Of a DNA stretch of 64,000 nt, positions 18,886-31,665 are shown piece by piece. Origin of the DNA: Methanolobus sp. Lineage in GTDB: Archaea > Halobacteriota > Methanosarcinia > Methanosarcinales > Methanosarcinaceae. The notes under the pieces were generated by a model. That model did not search any database, was not told the DNA's origin, and saw nothing but the letters and a program-made list of their open reading frames with translations. Numbering within the stretch: the first letter of the stretch is position 1; each line of letters starts with the position of its first letter. The position numbers were made by a program, and so were the translations under genes. The stretch is from the NCBI GenBank assembly GCA_021767785.1, contig JAASSR010000002.1, positions 1-64,000 on the forward strand, in the 5' to 3' direction.

Positions 18886-20100
18886 CTAGTGCTCAAAGTC
18901 GATTTCGTATTTGACAACATTCTTAAAGAGACTCCTGAGATCCCATAGAAGTTTCTTATTGGCCCTGAACAATGCATATAGAAGGTCAATAAGACTCATA
19001 CTGTTGAAATCAACACCTTTTAGTGAATGTGCCAGGGAGTTCAATTCTTTGTCTGTGAATTTTATAAATGTATCTTTGACGATCAGACTGTTATCTATCT
19101 CATAGCCTACTGTTGAGCGCCATTTGTCTTCATATTCTTTAAGTGTTTTTGTTGAAACGTCACCTTTTGATATTGCATTATATGCAACTTCTCCTGCATA
19201 TTTTCCGGCTTCCATAGCATTGATGATTCCTCCACCGGTGATAGGATCGGAATGTCTGGCCGCATCGCCAACAAGCATAAGTCCGTTTGTAATTGTCTTT
19301 TCAACAGAGCCACTGACAGGTACTCCTCCAACATCTATCTCGAGGATCTTGGCATCAGGATATTTTTCATCTACAAATTCATTGAGATAATCAATTGCAT
19401 GTTTACTGCCTGATTTGCTGCCCAGAATACCAATCCCTACATTGGCAAGATCTCCTCCTTTTGGGAATATCCATATATAACCTGCAGGAGCAATTTCATT
19501 TCCAAGATAGAAATAGCAGTATTCCTGATCAATGCCTGTACCACTCATGAGATATTGAGCACAGGTTTCAATATCAGAGGGTTTGAGGGATGTATCAATG
19601 CCTGCCCATCTGCCAACTTTTGATTCCACTCCATCGGCACCAATTACCAGTTTTGCATGGATGTCATGTTTTTCTCCGAGATGTGAGATCTTAACGCCCT
19701 GAACAAAGCCGTTTTTTATTATAAGACCTGTAGCTCTGGTCTTTACCATTACTTCAGCACCTGCTTTTGCGCTTTCAAAAGCCAGTGCACGGTCGAATAT
19801 CTTACGTTCAAGTACATATCCGACCTCTCCACCTGAGATCTCTTCTGCCATCTCTATCATAGTGCCATCAGGGGAATAAATGCGTGATCCTTTCACGTCT
19901 GCACATATCCAGCGTTCATCCAGATCTATATGCTTTTTCAACCATGCCTTACTAACACCTTCCGCACATCTTACTGGGTCGCCGATTTCCTGTCTTTTTT
20001 CTATCAGAAGTACATCAAGACCTTTCTGAGCTGCGGTTTTTGCAGCTACAGAACCGGCAGGTCCGGCCCCAATGACCACAACATCATATTCGCTCTTCAC
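18886..20100 (-). CDS. Digeranylgeranylglycerophospholipid (geranylgeranyl) reductase, FAD-dependent
   Basis: [36 protein letters not shown]...[31 protein letters not shown] start at 20100 overlapping the ferredoxin stop. Confidence 0.9.
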   Translation of the reverse strand: MKSEYDVVVIGAGPAGSVAAKTAAQKGLDVLLIEKRQEIGDPVRCAEGVSKAWLKKHIDLDERWICADVKGSRIYSPDGTMIEMAEEISGGEVGYVLERKIFDRALAFESAKAGAEVMVKTRATGLIIKNGFVQGVKISHLGEKHDIHAKLVIGADGVESKVGRWAGIDTSLKPSDIETCAQYLMSGTGIDQEYCYFYLGNEIAPAGYIWIFPKGGDLANVGIGILGSKSGSKHAIDYLNEFVDEKYPDAKILEIDVGGVPVSGSVEKTITNGLMLVGDAARHSDPITGGGIINAMEAGKYAGEVAYNAISKGDVSTKTLKEYEDKWRSTVGYEIDNSLIVKDTFIKFTDKELNSLAHSLKGVDFNSMSLIDLLYALFRANKKLLWDLRSLFKNVVKYEIDFEH

Positions 20101-20279
20101 TTTTTCACCTCTATAGCTCCAACAGGGCATATCTTGGCACACATACCACAAGAAGTGCATGTAGCATTGACTTCTATCCAGGTTTCAACCAGTTCAAGTG
20201 CACCAACCGGACATACGCCAACACATGCGCCGCAATATCCGCATTTCAATTTGTTTACGTTGATGGTCACCATTATCAC
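20097..20279 (-). CDS. 2[4Fe-4S] ferredoxin
   Basis: [16 protein letters not shown]...[16 protein letters not shown]. Confidence 0.95.
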   Translation of the reverse strand: MIMVTINVNKLKCGYCGACVGVCPVGALELVETWIEVNATCTSCGMCAKICPVGAIEVKK

Positions 20280-20389
20280 CTATAATTATATGTTCTGTCT
20301 GTAATAGTTCAAGAGGAAATATATTTTTCTAATATTTTCAGAATAATATTGATTAAGGGGGGCATTATAGTACAAGAGCTATATGTGAC

Positions 20390-21022
20390 TTATGCACCGG
20401 CAGAACTGATTTTCGCTCTTGCTTTACCGGTTTTGATGTCAAATCTTTCCATTACATATTTTTTAGAGTATCCGTGTCCGTGGAGCATTATCTCTACAAG
20501 GTCATGCGGTTCATCTATATCGGTACTTAAAAGGAAAGAATCATAGACATGTAATGAACAATTTCTGCCCTTTGCTATGTTACAATGGTTCAGGAAGCTG
20601 GATCCATAATACTTGACATGGAAATTAGAAGGATCTTTTGTAAAAATAATGTTTGTTCCTCCTCCTTTTCCGGGAATAATGACCACATCTTCGGGTCTTG
20701 AGAGTATTTCTTTTATGTGTTCACTTTTTACAAGAGGAAGGTCAGCCATAATTATTAGTATAGGTTCCTGTTCATATTCAAGGTACTCATTGATGGCTTC
20801 ATTAAGATCATTTTTATTTATCACAACATTTACCTCTACATCTTCAGGGACACCATTATCCGGGGTGGTAAGAATGTCTATCTTTTCAATTCCGGCATTC
20901 TGCAGACTGCTAATCACATCTCTTAGCATAAGTTCTACGAATTCTTCCCGCTCTTTAAGTGTAAGTGCAGGTGAAAGCCTTGATTTGGCGTTTTTCTTCT
21001 TATATGGTATCAGTGCTTTCAT
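20390..21022 (-). CDS. cofC: 2-phospho-L-lactate guanylyltransferase
   Basis: MKALIPYKKKNAKSRLSPALTLKEREEFVELMLRDVI...IIMADLPLV; near cofH and cofG. Confidence 0.92.
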   Translation of the reverse strand: MKALIPYKKKNAKSRLSPALTLKEREEFVELMLRDVISSLQNAGIEKIDILTTPDNGVPEDVEVNVVINKNDLNEAINEYLEYEQEPILIIMADLPLVKSEHIKEILSRPEDVVIIPGKGGGTNIIFTKDPSNFHVKYYGSSFLNHCNIAKGRNCSLHVYDSFLLSTDIDEPHDLVEIMLHGHGYSKKYVMERFDIKTGKARAKISSAGA

Positions 21023-21031
21023 TATATTTCC

Positions 21032-21226
21032 TCATAAAGCGCATTTCTCAGTATAGGTTCTACTTTCCTCCTGGCGAATCATCCATACAAGTCCATCTGC
21101 AGGTGTGTACTTTCGGATGAAAGCATGTATCCCCTCTCATTTTTGAAAGAACAGAATATGAAGAATTCAAAAGGATCTGTCTTCATTAAAGCTGATGCAA
21201 CCTCTCTGCTGACTTTTTCATGTGTA
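21032..21226 (-). pseudogene. Possible frameshifted small ORF remnant upstream of cofC
   Basis: One reverse frame gives ...HEKVSREVASALMKTDPFEFFIFCSFKNERG, then another gives IHAFIRKYTPADGLVWMIRQEESRTYTEKCAL and a stop, suggesting one protein split by a frameshift. Confidence 0.35.
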
Positions 21227-21269
21227 TATTATCAATAATATCATCATTTATATTGTGATTATGTTGTCC

Positions 21270-22388
21270 TCAGGCTATTCTGAGTCCGTTCTGTTCCTGG
21301 TTGATATTGATAATAGGATTATATGTGGTATTTCTCTGAACCGGCTGTCTGCCCGATGACCTGATGAACCATTCCAGTTCCTGAGCTGACATGAATTGCC
21401 CGTTATTGGACCCTGCAGAAGCTGATATCTTTTCTTCCATAAGGGTTCCTCCAAGGTCATTCACACCACAGTAGAGTGCTACCTGTGCCAGTTTCTTTCC
21501 AAGTTTGACCCAGCTGGCCTGAATGTTTTTTATGTGAGTATTGAGTATGATGCGTGCAAGAGCATATAATTGCAGGTCCTCCATTCCAGGGGTTGCATAC
21601 CTTCCCTGTCTGATCATATCATCGCCTATCTTGTTGTTGTAAGGCATGAATGTAAGTGGTACGAACTCCAGGAAACCGCCGGTCTTTTTCTGAATATCTC
21701 TTATTAGCATAATGTGGTCTATACGCTCCTCTATGGTTTCTATATGTCCGTACATGATGGTCGCTGTTGTGTTAATGCCTTTCATGTGGGCCTGTGTAAT
21801 AACATCCACCCATTCATCGGTCTTGAGCTTGCTGGAACATATTATGCTTCTTACTCTGTCAGAAAGGATTTCGGCTGCGGTTCCGGGCATGGTGTCAAGT
21901 CCTGCTTCTTTAAGCATTTTGAGTGCTTTGCTAACTGTTATATCACTCTGTTTTGCAGCATGATATACTTCCATAGGTGAGAAGGCATGTGTATGTATAT
22001 GGGGGAATTCTTTTTTAACAGCCCTTATTATATCAGTATAGAAATCAATATCTACATTAGGAAGTAATCCTCCCTGTATACAAACCTCTGTGGCTCCAAG
22101 GCTTTCTGCTTTCTGTACCTTTTCCAGTATCTCCGGAATATCCATAATATATCCTGAATTATCCCTGAATGCACAGAAACCACAGGTTCCTATACATCTG
22201 TTCGTAAAATTGATGTTGCGATTGACCACATATGTCACAGTGTTCCCCACGGTTTCATATCGCAATCTGTCTGCCAGTTCGAAAAGCCTGAAAGGTGGCA
22301 CTTTCAGAAGGAGAAGAGCATCTTCTTTTGTAATTTTTCCTTCATAGGCACGTTCCATTATTTCATCAGGGATAGTAATAGGGCTCAT
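21270..22388 (-). CDS. cofH: FO synthase subunit 2 (radical SAM)
   Basis: NFTNRCIGTCGFCAF radical SAM motif; IQGGLLPNVDIDFYTDIIRAVK; PGTAAEIL. Confidence 0.95.
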   Translation of the reverse strand: MSPITIPDEIMERAYEGKITKEDALLLLKVPPFRLFELADRLRYETVGNTVTYVVNRNINFTNRCIGTCGFCAFRDNSGYIMDIPEILEKVQKAESLGATEVCIQGGLLPNVDIDFYTDIIRAVKKEFPHIHTHAFSPMEVYHAAKQSDITVSKALKMLKEAGLDTMPGTAAEILSDRVRSIICSSKLKTDEWVDVITQAHMKGINTTATIMYGHIETIEERIDHIMLIRDIQKKTGGFLEFVPLTFMPYNNKIGDDMIRQGRYATPGMEDLQLYALARIILNTHIKNIQASWVKLGKKLAQVALYCGVNDLGGTLMEEKISASAGSNNGQFMSAQELEWFIRSSGRQPVQRNTTYNPIININQEQNGLRIA

Positions 22389-22443
22389 ATTTCTTTTCGA
22401 TACATATCGTTTCTATTTAAAATGTGTGCTTATAGGTGAGAAT

Positions 22444-23430
22444 TTATGTTTTCCGGTATCCTTCATCATCTGCAAGGTTATTAATAAGGTCTGATATTTT
22501 TTCATCATACCATTTCTTCTTAATATATTGGGGATATATAGGGAGCCGTTCTTTTAGTGTAACTTCATGTACCATCATCTTCAATTCTTCTACACTTGGC
22601 CATTCCGATTCGGGATTGATCCAGTCAATGGTTGTTGGTGAAATTCCGCCAAGATCATTGGCACCACACTGTATCAGAACATAGGGGTCTATAAGGTTTG
22701 GTGCTACCTGGATGGCCACATCGTCAGGCAGTATCTCCCTGGCTATGAGGATTGCCTGGATCATCTCTTCCTCTGTAGGTGATGGAACATCTGCCATGGA
22801 TGTGTTCTCTTTTGGTGTGAAATTCTGTATGATCACTTCCTGTATGTGACCGTATTCTTCATGTAGTTCCGCAATTGCCAGAAGAGAATTTATTCTGTCG
22901 TCAAGGGTTTCCCCAATACCGATAAGTATGCCGGTTGTAAATGGGATCTGTAATTCACCTGCGTAACGTATAGTTTTTATCCTTCTGGATGGTGTCTTTC
23001 CGGGAGAATCAACGTGTGCAACAAGCTCTGCGGTAGTTTCAAGCATAAGTCCCATACTTGCATTGAAGGGTTTCAGTTTTTCCAGTTCCGTATAGTTCAA
23101 TATACCTGCATTGGTATGGGGTAAGAGGCCTTTGTCAATGGCTATTCTGCAAAGTTCACAGATATAGTCTACAGTGCTGGAATAACCCAGGTCTTCTAAC
23201 CATTCTTTATAGAGAGGGATCTCTTCAGCATATTCTCCAAAAGTAAAAAGAACTTCAGTACATCCTGCTTTTTTTCCGTCTTCAAGGACTGGAAGTATGT
23301 CCTCGATCTTCATGAGTTGTGCTTCCGGGTCATCAGGATCTCGCCTGAATGTACAGTATCCGCATTTGTTCCTGCAGATATTTGTGACAGGTATGAATAT
23401 ATTGCGACAGAATGTGACAGTTTCAGTCAT
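22444..23430 (-). CDS. cofG: FO synthase subunit 1 (radical SAM)
   Basis: VTNICRNKCGYCTFRRDP; LFTFGEYAEE; NDLGGISP. Confidence 0.95.
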   Translation of the reverse strand: MTETVTFCRNIFIPVTNICRNKCGYCTFRRDPDDPEAQLMKIEDILPVLEDGKKAGCTEVLFTFGEYAEEIPLYKEWLEDLGYSSTVDYICELCRIAIDKGLLPHTNAGILNYTELEKLKPFNASMGLMLETTAELVAHVDSPGKTPSRRIKTIRYAGELQIPFTTGILIGIGETLDDRINSLLAIAELHEEYGHIQEVIIQNFTPKENTSMADVPSPTEEEMIQAILIAREILPDDVAIQVAPNLIDPYVLIQCGANDLGGISPTTIDWINPESEWPSVEELKMMVHEVTLKERLPIYPQYIKKKWYDEKISDLINNLADDEGYRKT

Positions 23431-23501
23431 TGTTAGTTTCCCGATTTAAGATAAAAGATAACAATTACATAAGCTTAATTGTTTATATTCTTTTATAAGA
23501 T

Positions 23502-24785
23502 CTATAGGTTTAAAATATCCTGAATACAGTTTTTCACTCCCAGTGCAATTCCCTCGACTTCTATTCCTCCCTTGCCTTTTGCTCCGTCTCCAACGATATA
23601 GAGATTAGGGACAGGTGTCCTGTTCCTGAGGTCAGCGCCGGATGGCGACCTGTTTACAGGCCATCCGTTTGAATATGATTGTATAAGTAGTACTTCATAT
23701 TCTTTTCCTGCAAAAATATCCTTTAGGTCTTCAAGACCAAGATCTATTTCTTTTTCAATATCATCAATATCGTTCCAGTGTACACATTGATGAGCCATGG
23801 TCAGATGCTTGCCTTCTGGTGCAAGATTCGGATCGATATTTGTCACTTCGTTGATACCGTTCACCCTTTTTGCATAGGGTGTAAGCAGCACTCCTCCATG
23901 TCCTATAAGAGGTTTATCCGATGAGAGACAGATCTTTATTCCTGCCGATGGTTTTATCTTGTCTGTTTTACGGATATAATCATCCATTCCTTCAATATCT
24001 GCTTTTTCGTCTATAAGATCTGCTGTAGCAGGATGCCCTATGTCACTAAGAACGATATCAGCATCATGTTCTTCTTCGTTGACAATAACACCTGATACTT
24101 TTCCGTTATCCATTTTAAGAGCGGTGACTTCGGATGATGTATGTATAGTTCCTCCTCTGGATCTAATTACATCGACAAGAGCATCTGTGATTCCTTTACA
24201 TCCTCCAATGGGTATCCCAGGCCCTCCGAAACGGTAAAGGTTCTCAATTATCTCAAAAGCTTCCTCAACAGGTACATCTGCTGCTTTCAGACTTAGTGAC
24301 CATCCAAAGAAAGCATCTGAAATCCTATATGTCCAGTCCTGAGGAATATGATCTCTGCACCATTGTTCAAAAGATTGGCCCGTTGGAGGTTTTTTGCGGG
24401 TGCTTATCACGTAATACATCAATTTAATCCGGTTCCACAGAGAAAAAGGTACCCTGAAATTTTCAAAAAGCAGATCTTTATGACCGTACTTATAATCAGT
24501 ATCTCCTTTTTTTCTGGGTACTCTTATAACAGCAATAGGTTTTCTGCGTACGATCTCCACATCGGCATCCACATATTCCAGTAATTGTGCAAGTGGTCCT
24601 GCAGGTCCGTGTGGAATCATATGTAATGCTCCGGTGCTTAAATGGAAACCTTTGTAAGGTATATTGGTGAATCTTCCTCCTACTATCGGGAGACGCTCAA
24701 ATATTTCCACCTCATATCCCTCTTTTGAAAGTCTGGCTGCACTTAAAAGACCTCCAAGTCCAGAACCGATTATTATTGCTTTCAT
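23502..24785 (-). CDS. Phytoene desaturase-like (CrtI family) FAD oxidoreductase; candidate hydroxyarchaeol hydratase
   Basis: MKAIIIGSGLGGLLSAARLSKEGYEVEIFERLPIVGGRF and C-terminal NLYIVGDGAKGKGGIEVEGIALG. Confidence 0.8.
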   Translation of the reverse strand: MKAIIIGSGLGGLLSAARLSKEGYEVEIFERLPIVGGRFTNIPYKGFHLSTGALHMIPHGPAGPLAQLLEYVDADVEIVRRKPIAVIRVPRKKGDTDYKYGHKDLLFENFRVPFSLWNRIKLMYYVISTRKKPPTGQSFEQWCRDHIPQDWTYRISDAFFGWSLSLKAADVPVEEAFEIIENLYRFGGPGIPIGGCKGITDALVDVIRSRGGTIHTSSEVTALKMDNGKVSGVIVNEEEHDADIVLSDIGHPATADLIDEKADIEGMDDYIRKTDKIKPSAGIKICLSSDKPLIGHGGVLLTPYAKRVNGINEVTNIDPNLAPEGKHLTMAHQCVHWNDIDDIEKEIDLGLEDLKDIFAGKEYEVLLIQSYSNGWPVNRSPSGADLRNRTPVPNLYIVGDGAKGKGGIEVEGIALGVKNCIQDILNL

Positions 24786-24786
24786 T

Positions 24787-24942
24787 CTATGCCTCTATTG
24801 CTTTGACAGGACAATAAGGTATACATGCTTTACAGGCTATGCAAGCGGAGTTGAATATTGCTTTCCCTCTTACTTCAATGGCCTCGTATTTGCAAAAAGC
24901 AATACATTGACCACATCCTACACATTTCTCGTTCACTTTCAT
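24787..24942 (-). CDS. Small 2[4Fe-4S] ferredoxin
   Basis: 51 aa, below the ORF-track cutoff: MKVNEKCVGCGQCIAFCKYEAIEVRGKAIFNSACIACKACIPYCPVKAIEA; ends 1 nt before the CrtI-like start. Confidence 0.92.
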   Translation of the reverse strand: MKVNEKCVGCGQCIAFCKYEAIEVRGKAIFNSACIACKACIPYCPVKAIEA

Positions 24943-25190
24943 AATATATCCACCGGGTTCTGTTGTATAAGGTTTTCAATAATAAAAAAGCCTTGTTGTT
25001 CTTTGTTTACTTCTATTTTTTAGTGGAATGGAATTGTAATGAATATTATATTTGTACCTTCATTTTCTTATCAACGGAGAATTTTGAATTTGAAATTTAA
25101 TAATAGAATTCAATATTAGCATGACTTTTATAGTTTCTATTATAGAAAAACCTTATATTCATTGTAACATATTGGAAGGTGGTGATCGAC

Positions 25191-25373
25191 TTGAAAAAAG
25201 ACCTTATGGAAATTCTTGCATGTCCCATATGTAAAGGGGATCTTACTCTGAACATAGAAAAAGAGGATGAAAATGAGGTTATATCGGGCACCCTGTATTG
25301 TTCTGTCTGTAATGAATACTATCCCATAGAGGAAAAGATACCAAATATGCTCCCCCCTGATCTAAGGGAATGA
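25191..25373 (+). CDS. Trm112-like zinc-binding protein
   Basis: KKDLMEILACPICKGDLTL...LYCSVCNEYYPIEEKIPNMLPPDLRE; TTG start preceded by GGTGGTGATC SD. Confidence 0.85.
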   Translation: MKKDLMEILACPICKGDLTLNIEKEDENEVISGTLYCSVCNEYYPIEEKIPNMLPPDLRE

Positions 25374-25391
25374 AAATAGTGAGGAAATCAA

Positions 25392-27726
<2,335 letters not shown>

Positions 27727-27804
27727 TTATTCTGCATCCCTTTACTATAAACATCATGCATATTTATTTAGACAGATTATTCACAGGAAGCCTGATTTAA
27801 TTCA

Positions 27805-29118
27805 TCAACTCATTTTTAATGGATCTGTCTTCATATACTCTCTGAGAACTGTTGTCGCATAACTTCCCTTTGGCAGGGAGAAAGTAAGTGTTGCTTTGCT
27901 CTTTCCAGGATTGAGCTCATCTTCATTTATCTCAACTTCAGGATCACAGTGGAGTAATATTTCCTTTCGTAGTCCCTTTGAGGCAAGATCCGACACCCCT
28001 TTAACTTTAAAAGACTCCGGTGTCATCCCTGTCTCTTTAAACATCTCTTTTTCAACATCGCCTGGAAGGCCCGATGCAAAATCTGTCTTATATCCCACAA
28101 GAGGGGCTGTGATAAAAGCTCTTCCTCTTTTCAGAAGATTGTTCATGCCATCAACATTCTCTTCTGTAGCTTTCTGTGTCTTTGAGATATCAGGTAAACC
28201 CTCTTCATTCCTGAAACAGATAATATCTCCAGGCACGGCTTTGTCAAGAGATAGTCCTTTTTCAATTCTCTTACAGATAATACGATTGAAAACATAGGAT
28301 TGATAAGCATGGATGAACATTTTACTGATATTTCTTGACAGTACGCTGAAAGATCCGGCATAGTCCCCGGGATTCTCTACAAGGTAATGCATCATTGCTC
28401 TTTCATATCTGAGCCTTAAAGGATATCTTTTGAGCCCTTCTGAAAAATCCCTGGTCTCCATAACATAATCCCTTGCCTCGATCACATCCTGTGTTTCGTC
28501 GGGGAAGGATCTAGCGATATAAGTAAGTGCGGCTTTTTCACTATCACCTTTTAGCAGTTCCTCCCCTATCATATGAGTAACAGGTCTGACAGCTCCGAAT
28601 CTTTGTACACCGAAAAAGTTAGGAACCCCTCCAAAATAAGCTATTTCTTCTGTAGTTTCTTTAAGGATCTTTTCCAGTTCATGAGTATCAATATCTATAT
28701 CTCTTATTGTTATTCTGAATTCATTTCCGAAAAGATCTCCGAGTCCTAAGGGTCTGTCCGACCTTCCAATGATCTTAAGCTCCACATTCTTCACATAAAG
28801 ATTTTCGATATCTTTTTCAGAAATACCATAAATGCTGATCTTCTGAGTAGTCTTTGCTCTTTTATCCTTGGTTCCGGCAAACCCTATTCTTTTTTTACTG
28901 ATGCCAAGCTTGCGTGACAGGTCCCTTACCAGATGATGGGTATCCCAATTCGTCTTTGTCAGTTCCAGAATCAGGTGTTTGCCGCTTTCACCCTCTTTTC
29001 TATTTGTAATCTCTTTGACAATGAAATCTTCTGGTTCCTGTCTGAGTTTGCCTCCGATCCCTGAACTATGAGTACAGTAAAGTTCGATTCCCATTTTTTT
29101 TTCAATTGCCGGTATCAT
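27805..29118 (-). CDS. truD: tRNA pseudouridine(13) synthase TruD
   Basis: GFAGTKDKRAKTTQ; NFFGVQRFG; start taken at MIPAIEKK with AGGATGATAAAA RBS. Confidence 0.92.
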   Translation of the reverse strand: MIPAIEKKMGIELYCTHSSGIGGKLRQEPEDFIVKEITNRKEGESGKHLILELTKTNWDTHHLVRDLSRKLGISKKRIGFAGTKDKRAKTTQKISIYGISEKDIENLYVKNVELKIIGRSDRPLGLGDLFGNEFRITIRDIDIDTHELEKILKETTEEIAYFGGVPNFFGVQRFGAVRPVTHMIGEELLKGDSEKAALTYIARSFPDETQDVIEARDYVMETRDFSEGLKRYPLRLRYERAMMHYLVENPGDYAGSFSVLSRNISKMFIHAYQSYVFNRIICKRIEKGLSLDKAVPGDIICFRNEEGLPDISKTQKATEENVDGMNNLLKRGRAFITAPLVGYKTDFASGLPGDVEKEMFKETGMTPESFKVKGVSDLASKGLRKEILLHCDPEVEINEDELNPGKSKATLTFSLPKGSYATTVLREYMKTDPLKMS

Positions 29119-29128
29119 TTTTATCATC

Positions 29129-30322
29129 CTAATTCTGGGGAGCAATATCTATGACAGTGACCGTTGTAGTATTGATGAATGTCCATCCGCTGCTTGTTGG
29201 TGCAGTTCCGCCTGGAAGTCCGCCTGCATACATACTGGATGTAGGATCCATCAAAAGCCATGATCCGTATTCATCCGTAGTATAGTAAATTGGTACAGGA
29301 TCGTAGTATTTTCCAATTGCAGTGGCCATCTCTTCTGTGTTGTTGCCAATATATACTGCTGCGAAAGCATGTGTGTCCGTCAGATAGACCCTTGATGTAC
29401 CTCCTATGGATTCCACCAGTGAGGCGAGAAGTATGGCATAGTCATCACAGTCTCCGGCGCCTACTGTAAGTGTTTCGCCTGGCTTCGACCACAGATCTTT
29501 TCCTCTGGGGTCACTTATATACTGGATGTTCTCTTTAGTATCATCGAAAAGGGAACATAACTGGTATATATTGTACTGACCGGGATATTTTTTCGCAGAA
29601 ACTGCAGCCATGGTCCTGACATTGACATCGAAAGGTTTTATTTTACTATTAACCTCATTGAAGACATTCTCGGGATTGATTATGTATTCAGGTTCCTCTG
29701 TATCTGCTTTTTCCGAAACTTCTATGGTTATATCTTCAAATTGCTGTTCTCCATAATCATGCCAGCTGCCGGATTTTGTCTGCGTGAGTAATGATATATG
29801 TGGACGCAGGTAGAGTTCTTCTACCTTTTCAGGAACGTCAATGGATATCAATCCTATCATCGCATCTTCTCCCTTATCTATTGTTATGCCGGTTTCTCTT
29901 GTTATCTTCGGATCTTCAGAAAAAGAAATTGTAATACCGAATTCGTATATGTGCACAGGCCTATCCCCCATGTTATTTACATAGACGCTGATAACTCCCT
30001 CAGATCCCTGGTAAAAGGAATTATAGTAATAGTAACTTGATATTTCAAATCCGGGCTGCTCCTCCGAAATTTCACCCTGTCTGTCGTCGTAATGTTTTAT
30101 TTGTTGAATAGGTATCGAAGGGACAGTTAGTTCCCCGGAGTTTATCTGATAATAGTTTTCATTCTGAAAGAGTTTGACTGATGAGGGTCTGACAATATCT
30201 GCCACTTTGTTCATTGGTTCGGAGAGGCAGCCTGCGGATAGTATGATACCTACCAGTAGCAGGAATAAGGTGGTGTATATCACCAGATTCGTTTTTCTTT
30301 TATTTTTCATACTAACCCCCAA
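29129..30322 (-). CDS. Transglutaminase-like domain lipoprotein
   Basis: Lipobox-like LSAGC; catalytic Cys in GAGDCDDYAILLASLVESIG and His in DTHAFAAVYIG. Confidence 0.8.
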   Translation of the reverse strand: MGVSMKNKRKTNLVIYTTLFLLLVGIILSAGCLSEPMNKVADIVRPSSVKLFQNENYYQINSGELTVPSIPIQQIKHYDDRQGEISEEQPGFEISSYYYYNSFYQGSEGVISVYVNNMGDRPVHIYEFGITISFSEDPKITRETGITIDKGEDAMIGLISIDVPEKVEELYLRPHISLLTQTKSGSWHDYGEQQFEDITIEVSEKADTEEPEYIINPENVFNEVNSKIKPFDVNVRTMAAVSAKKYPGQYNIYQLCSLFDDTKENIQYISDPRGKDLWSKPGETLTVGAGDCDDYAILLASLVESIGGTSRVYLTDTHAFAAVYIGNNTEEMATAIGKYYDPVPIYYTTDEYGSWLLMDPTSSMYAGGLPGGTAPTSSGWTFINTTTVTVIDIAPQN

Positions 30323-30335
30323 TACAGATCAAAGA

Positions 30336-30683
30336 TCACAGAAGTTTAAGGTTTCCTGTGATCTTATCAATATCTTCTATCTTTGCAGGTCCTATACCAA
30401 GTACTGTAACAGTCCCAGGTTCGATCTCAGTCAGGCCTGCATCCTGTATCATTGCTGTGGGAAGTCCCTGTCTTCTTGCTACTTCCTTTAAATGGAAAAG
30501 GTCTTTTATTGTTGCAACCCTCAGGACAACTTTTTTCTGTCCGCCTTCTTTCCATTTATCAAGGGTCCTGCGGTCAGCCCATTCAGAAGCCGAAACCGCT
30601 GCATGTGCAACCTGAACAGCAAGTTTACCTTTAGATAGTTTCAGATCATCCCTGATGACTATGCATTGTTTATATTCATTCAT
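30336..30683 (-). CDS. pth2: Peptidyl-tRNA hydrolase Pth2
   Basis: [24 protein letters not shown]...[22 protein letters not shown]. Confidence 0.95.
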   Translation of the reverse strand: MNEYKQCIVIRDDLKLSKGKLAVQVAHAAVSASEWADRRTLDKWKEGGQKKVVLRVATIKDLFHLKEVARRQGLPTAMIQDAGLTEIEPGTVTVLGIGPAKIEDIDKITGNLKLL

Positions 30684-31636
30684 TTTTTCTGCCCTGCATT
30701 TTGTATTCTGTACTCAATGGCGTTGAGTATATGTTCTGCAACATTGATATTCAGGGATTTATAGATACCTGCTCCCGAAGGGGTTGCATTCACTTCTAGA
30801 ACAAAACATCCTTTTTCGTTTTCAATTATATCCACTCCTGCAAAGAACGCTCCCACTGCCCTGGCGGCTTCTATGCACATTTCGTGCTGTTCACCACTGA
30901 GTTCACATGCCTGAGGAGTACCACCCTGACTAAGATTATTAAGCCACCACCCATCAGGTGCTTTTCTGTAGATAGCACCTATTACGTTGTCATCAACAAT
31001 AAATGCACGGATATCCTTCCCGGAACTTTCTATGAATTCCTGTATATAAAGAATTCCTTTTTCTTTGATTATATTATTTACGAGGTCAAAAACCGGTGTT
31101 TTTTCTTTTGTTCCGTCGGGAGCTATCACTTTGTTTCCTTTTATACGTACAATCCCGATTCCTTTATAACCGAAAACCGGCTTGATAACAACATCTCCAA
31201 GGTCATCTATCAGTTTCAGAGCCACATTCACTTCCTGTGTAACAAAGGTTTTCGGAGTAGAAATACCTGCGTTTGCAATGAGACAACTTGAGTGAAACTT
31301 GTTTGCTGCATTCTGTATGGCAGCCGGAGAATTTATGATCAGTATTCCATTTCGTTCAAGATCCCTGAGCACATCGAAACGAAATATATGTGCATCATTC
31401 TGTCCGGTACCCATATCTCTTATGATCATGGCATCAAGTTCAGAAAGGTCGATATCAACTGCTCTGTGTTCTACCCTGTCAGTAACAGATGTTCCAATTT
31501 TACCCATATCCGGACAAAAGGTTTCAATGTTCCTTTTTTCGGCCTCTTTGATCAGGGCTTCAGCCGTCCAGTCCTGCGGGTCGGTTATAAAGATCCCGAG
31601 TTTTTTCATTTTCATTCTTTCATTCCTGATGATCAT
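30680..31636 (-). CDS. mptN: RimK-type ATP-grasp ligase, probable tetrahydromethanopterin:glutamate ligase
   Basis: [28 protein letters not shown]-grasp motifs [15 protein letters not shown] and [12 protein letters not shown]. Confidence 0.75.
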   Translation of the reverse strand: MIIRNERMKMKKLGIFITDPQDWTAEALIKEAEKRNIETFCPDMGKIGTSVTDRVEHRAVDIDLSELDAMIIRDMGTGQNDAHIFRFDVLRDLERNGILIINSPAAIQNAANKFHSSCLIANAGISTPKTFVTQEVNVALKLIDDLGDVVIKPVFGYKGIGIVRIKGNKVIAPDGTKEKTPVFDLVNNIIKEKGILYIQEFIESSGKDIRAFIVDDNVIGAIYRKAPDGWWLNNLSQGGTPQACELSGEQHEMCIEAARAVGAFFAGVDIIENEKGCFVLEVNATPSGAGIYKSLNINVAEHILNAIEYRIQNAGQKK

Positions 31637-31665
31637 TATTCGTTAGGATCATTACTTTCATTTCT

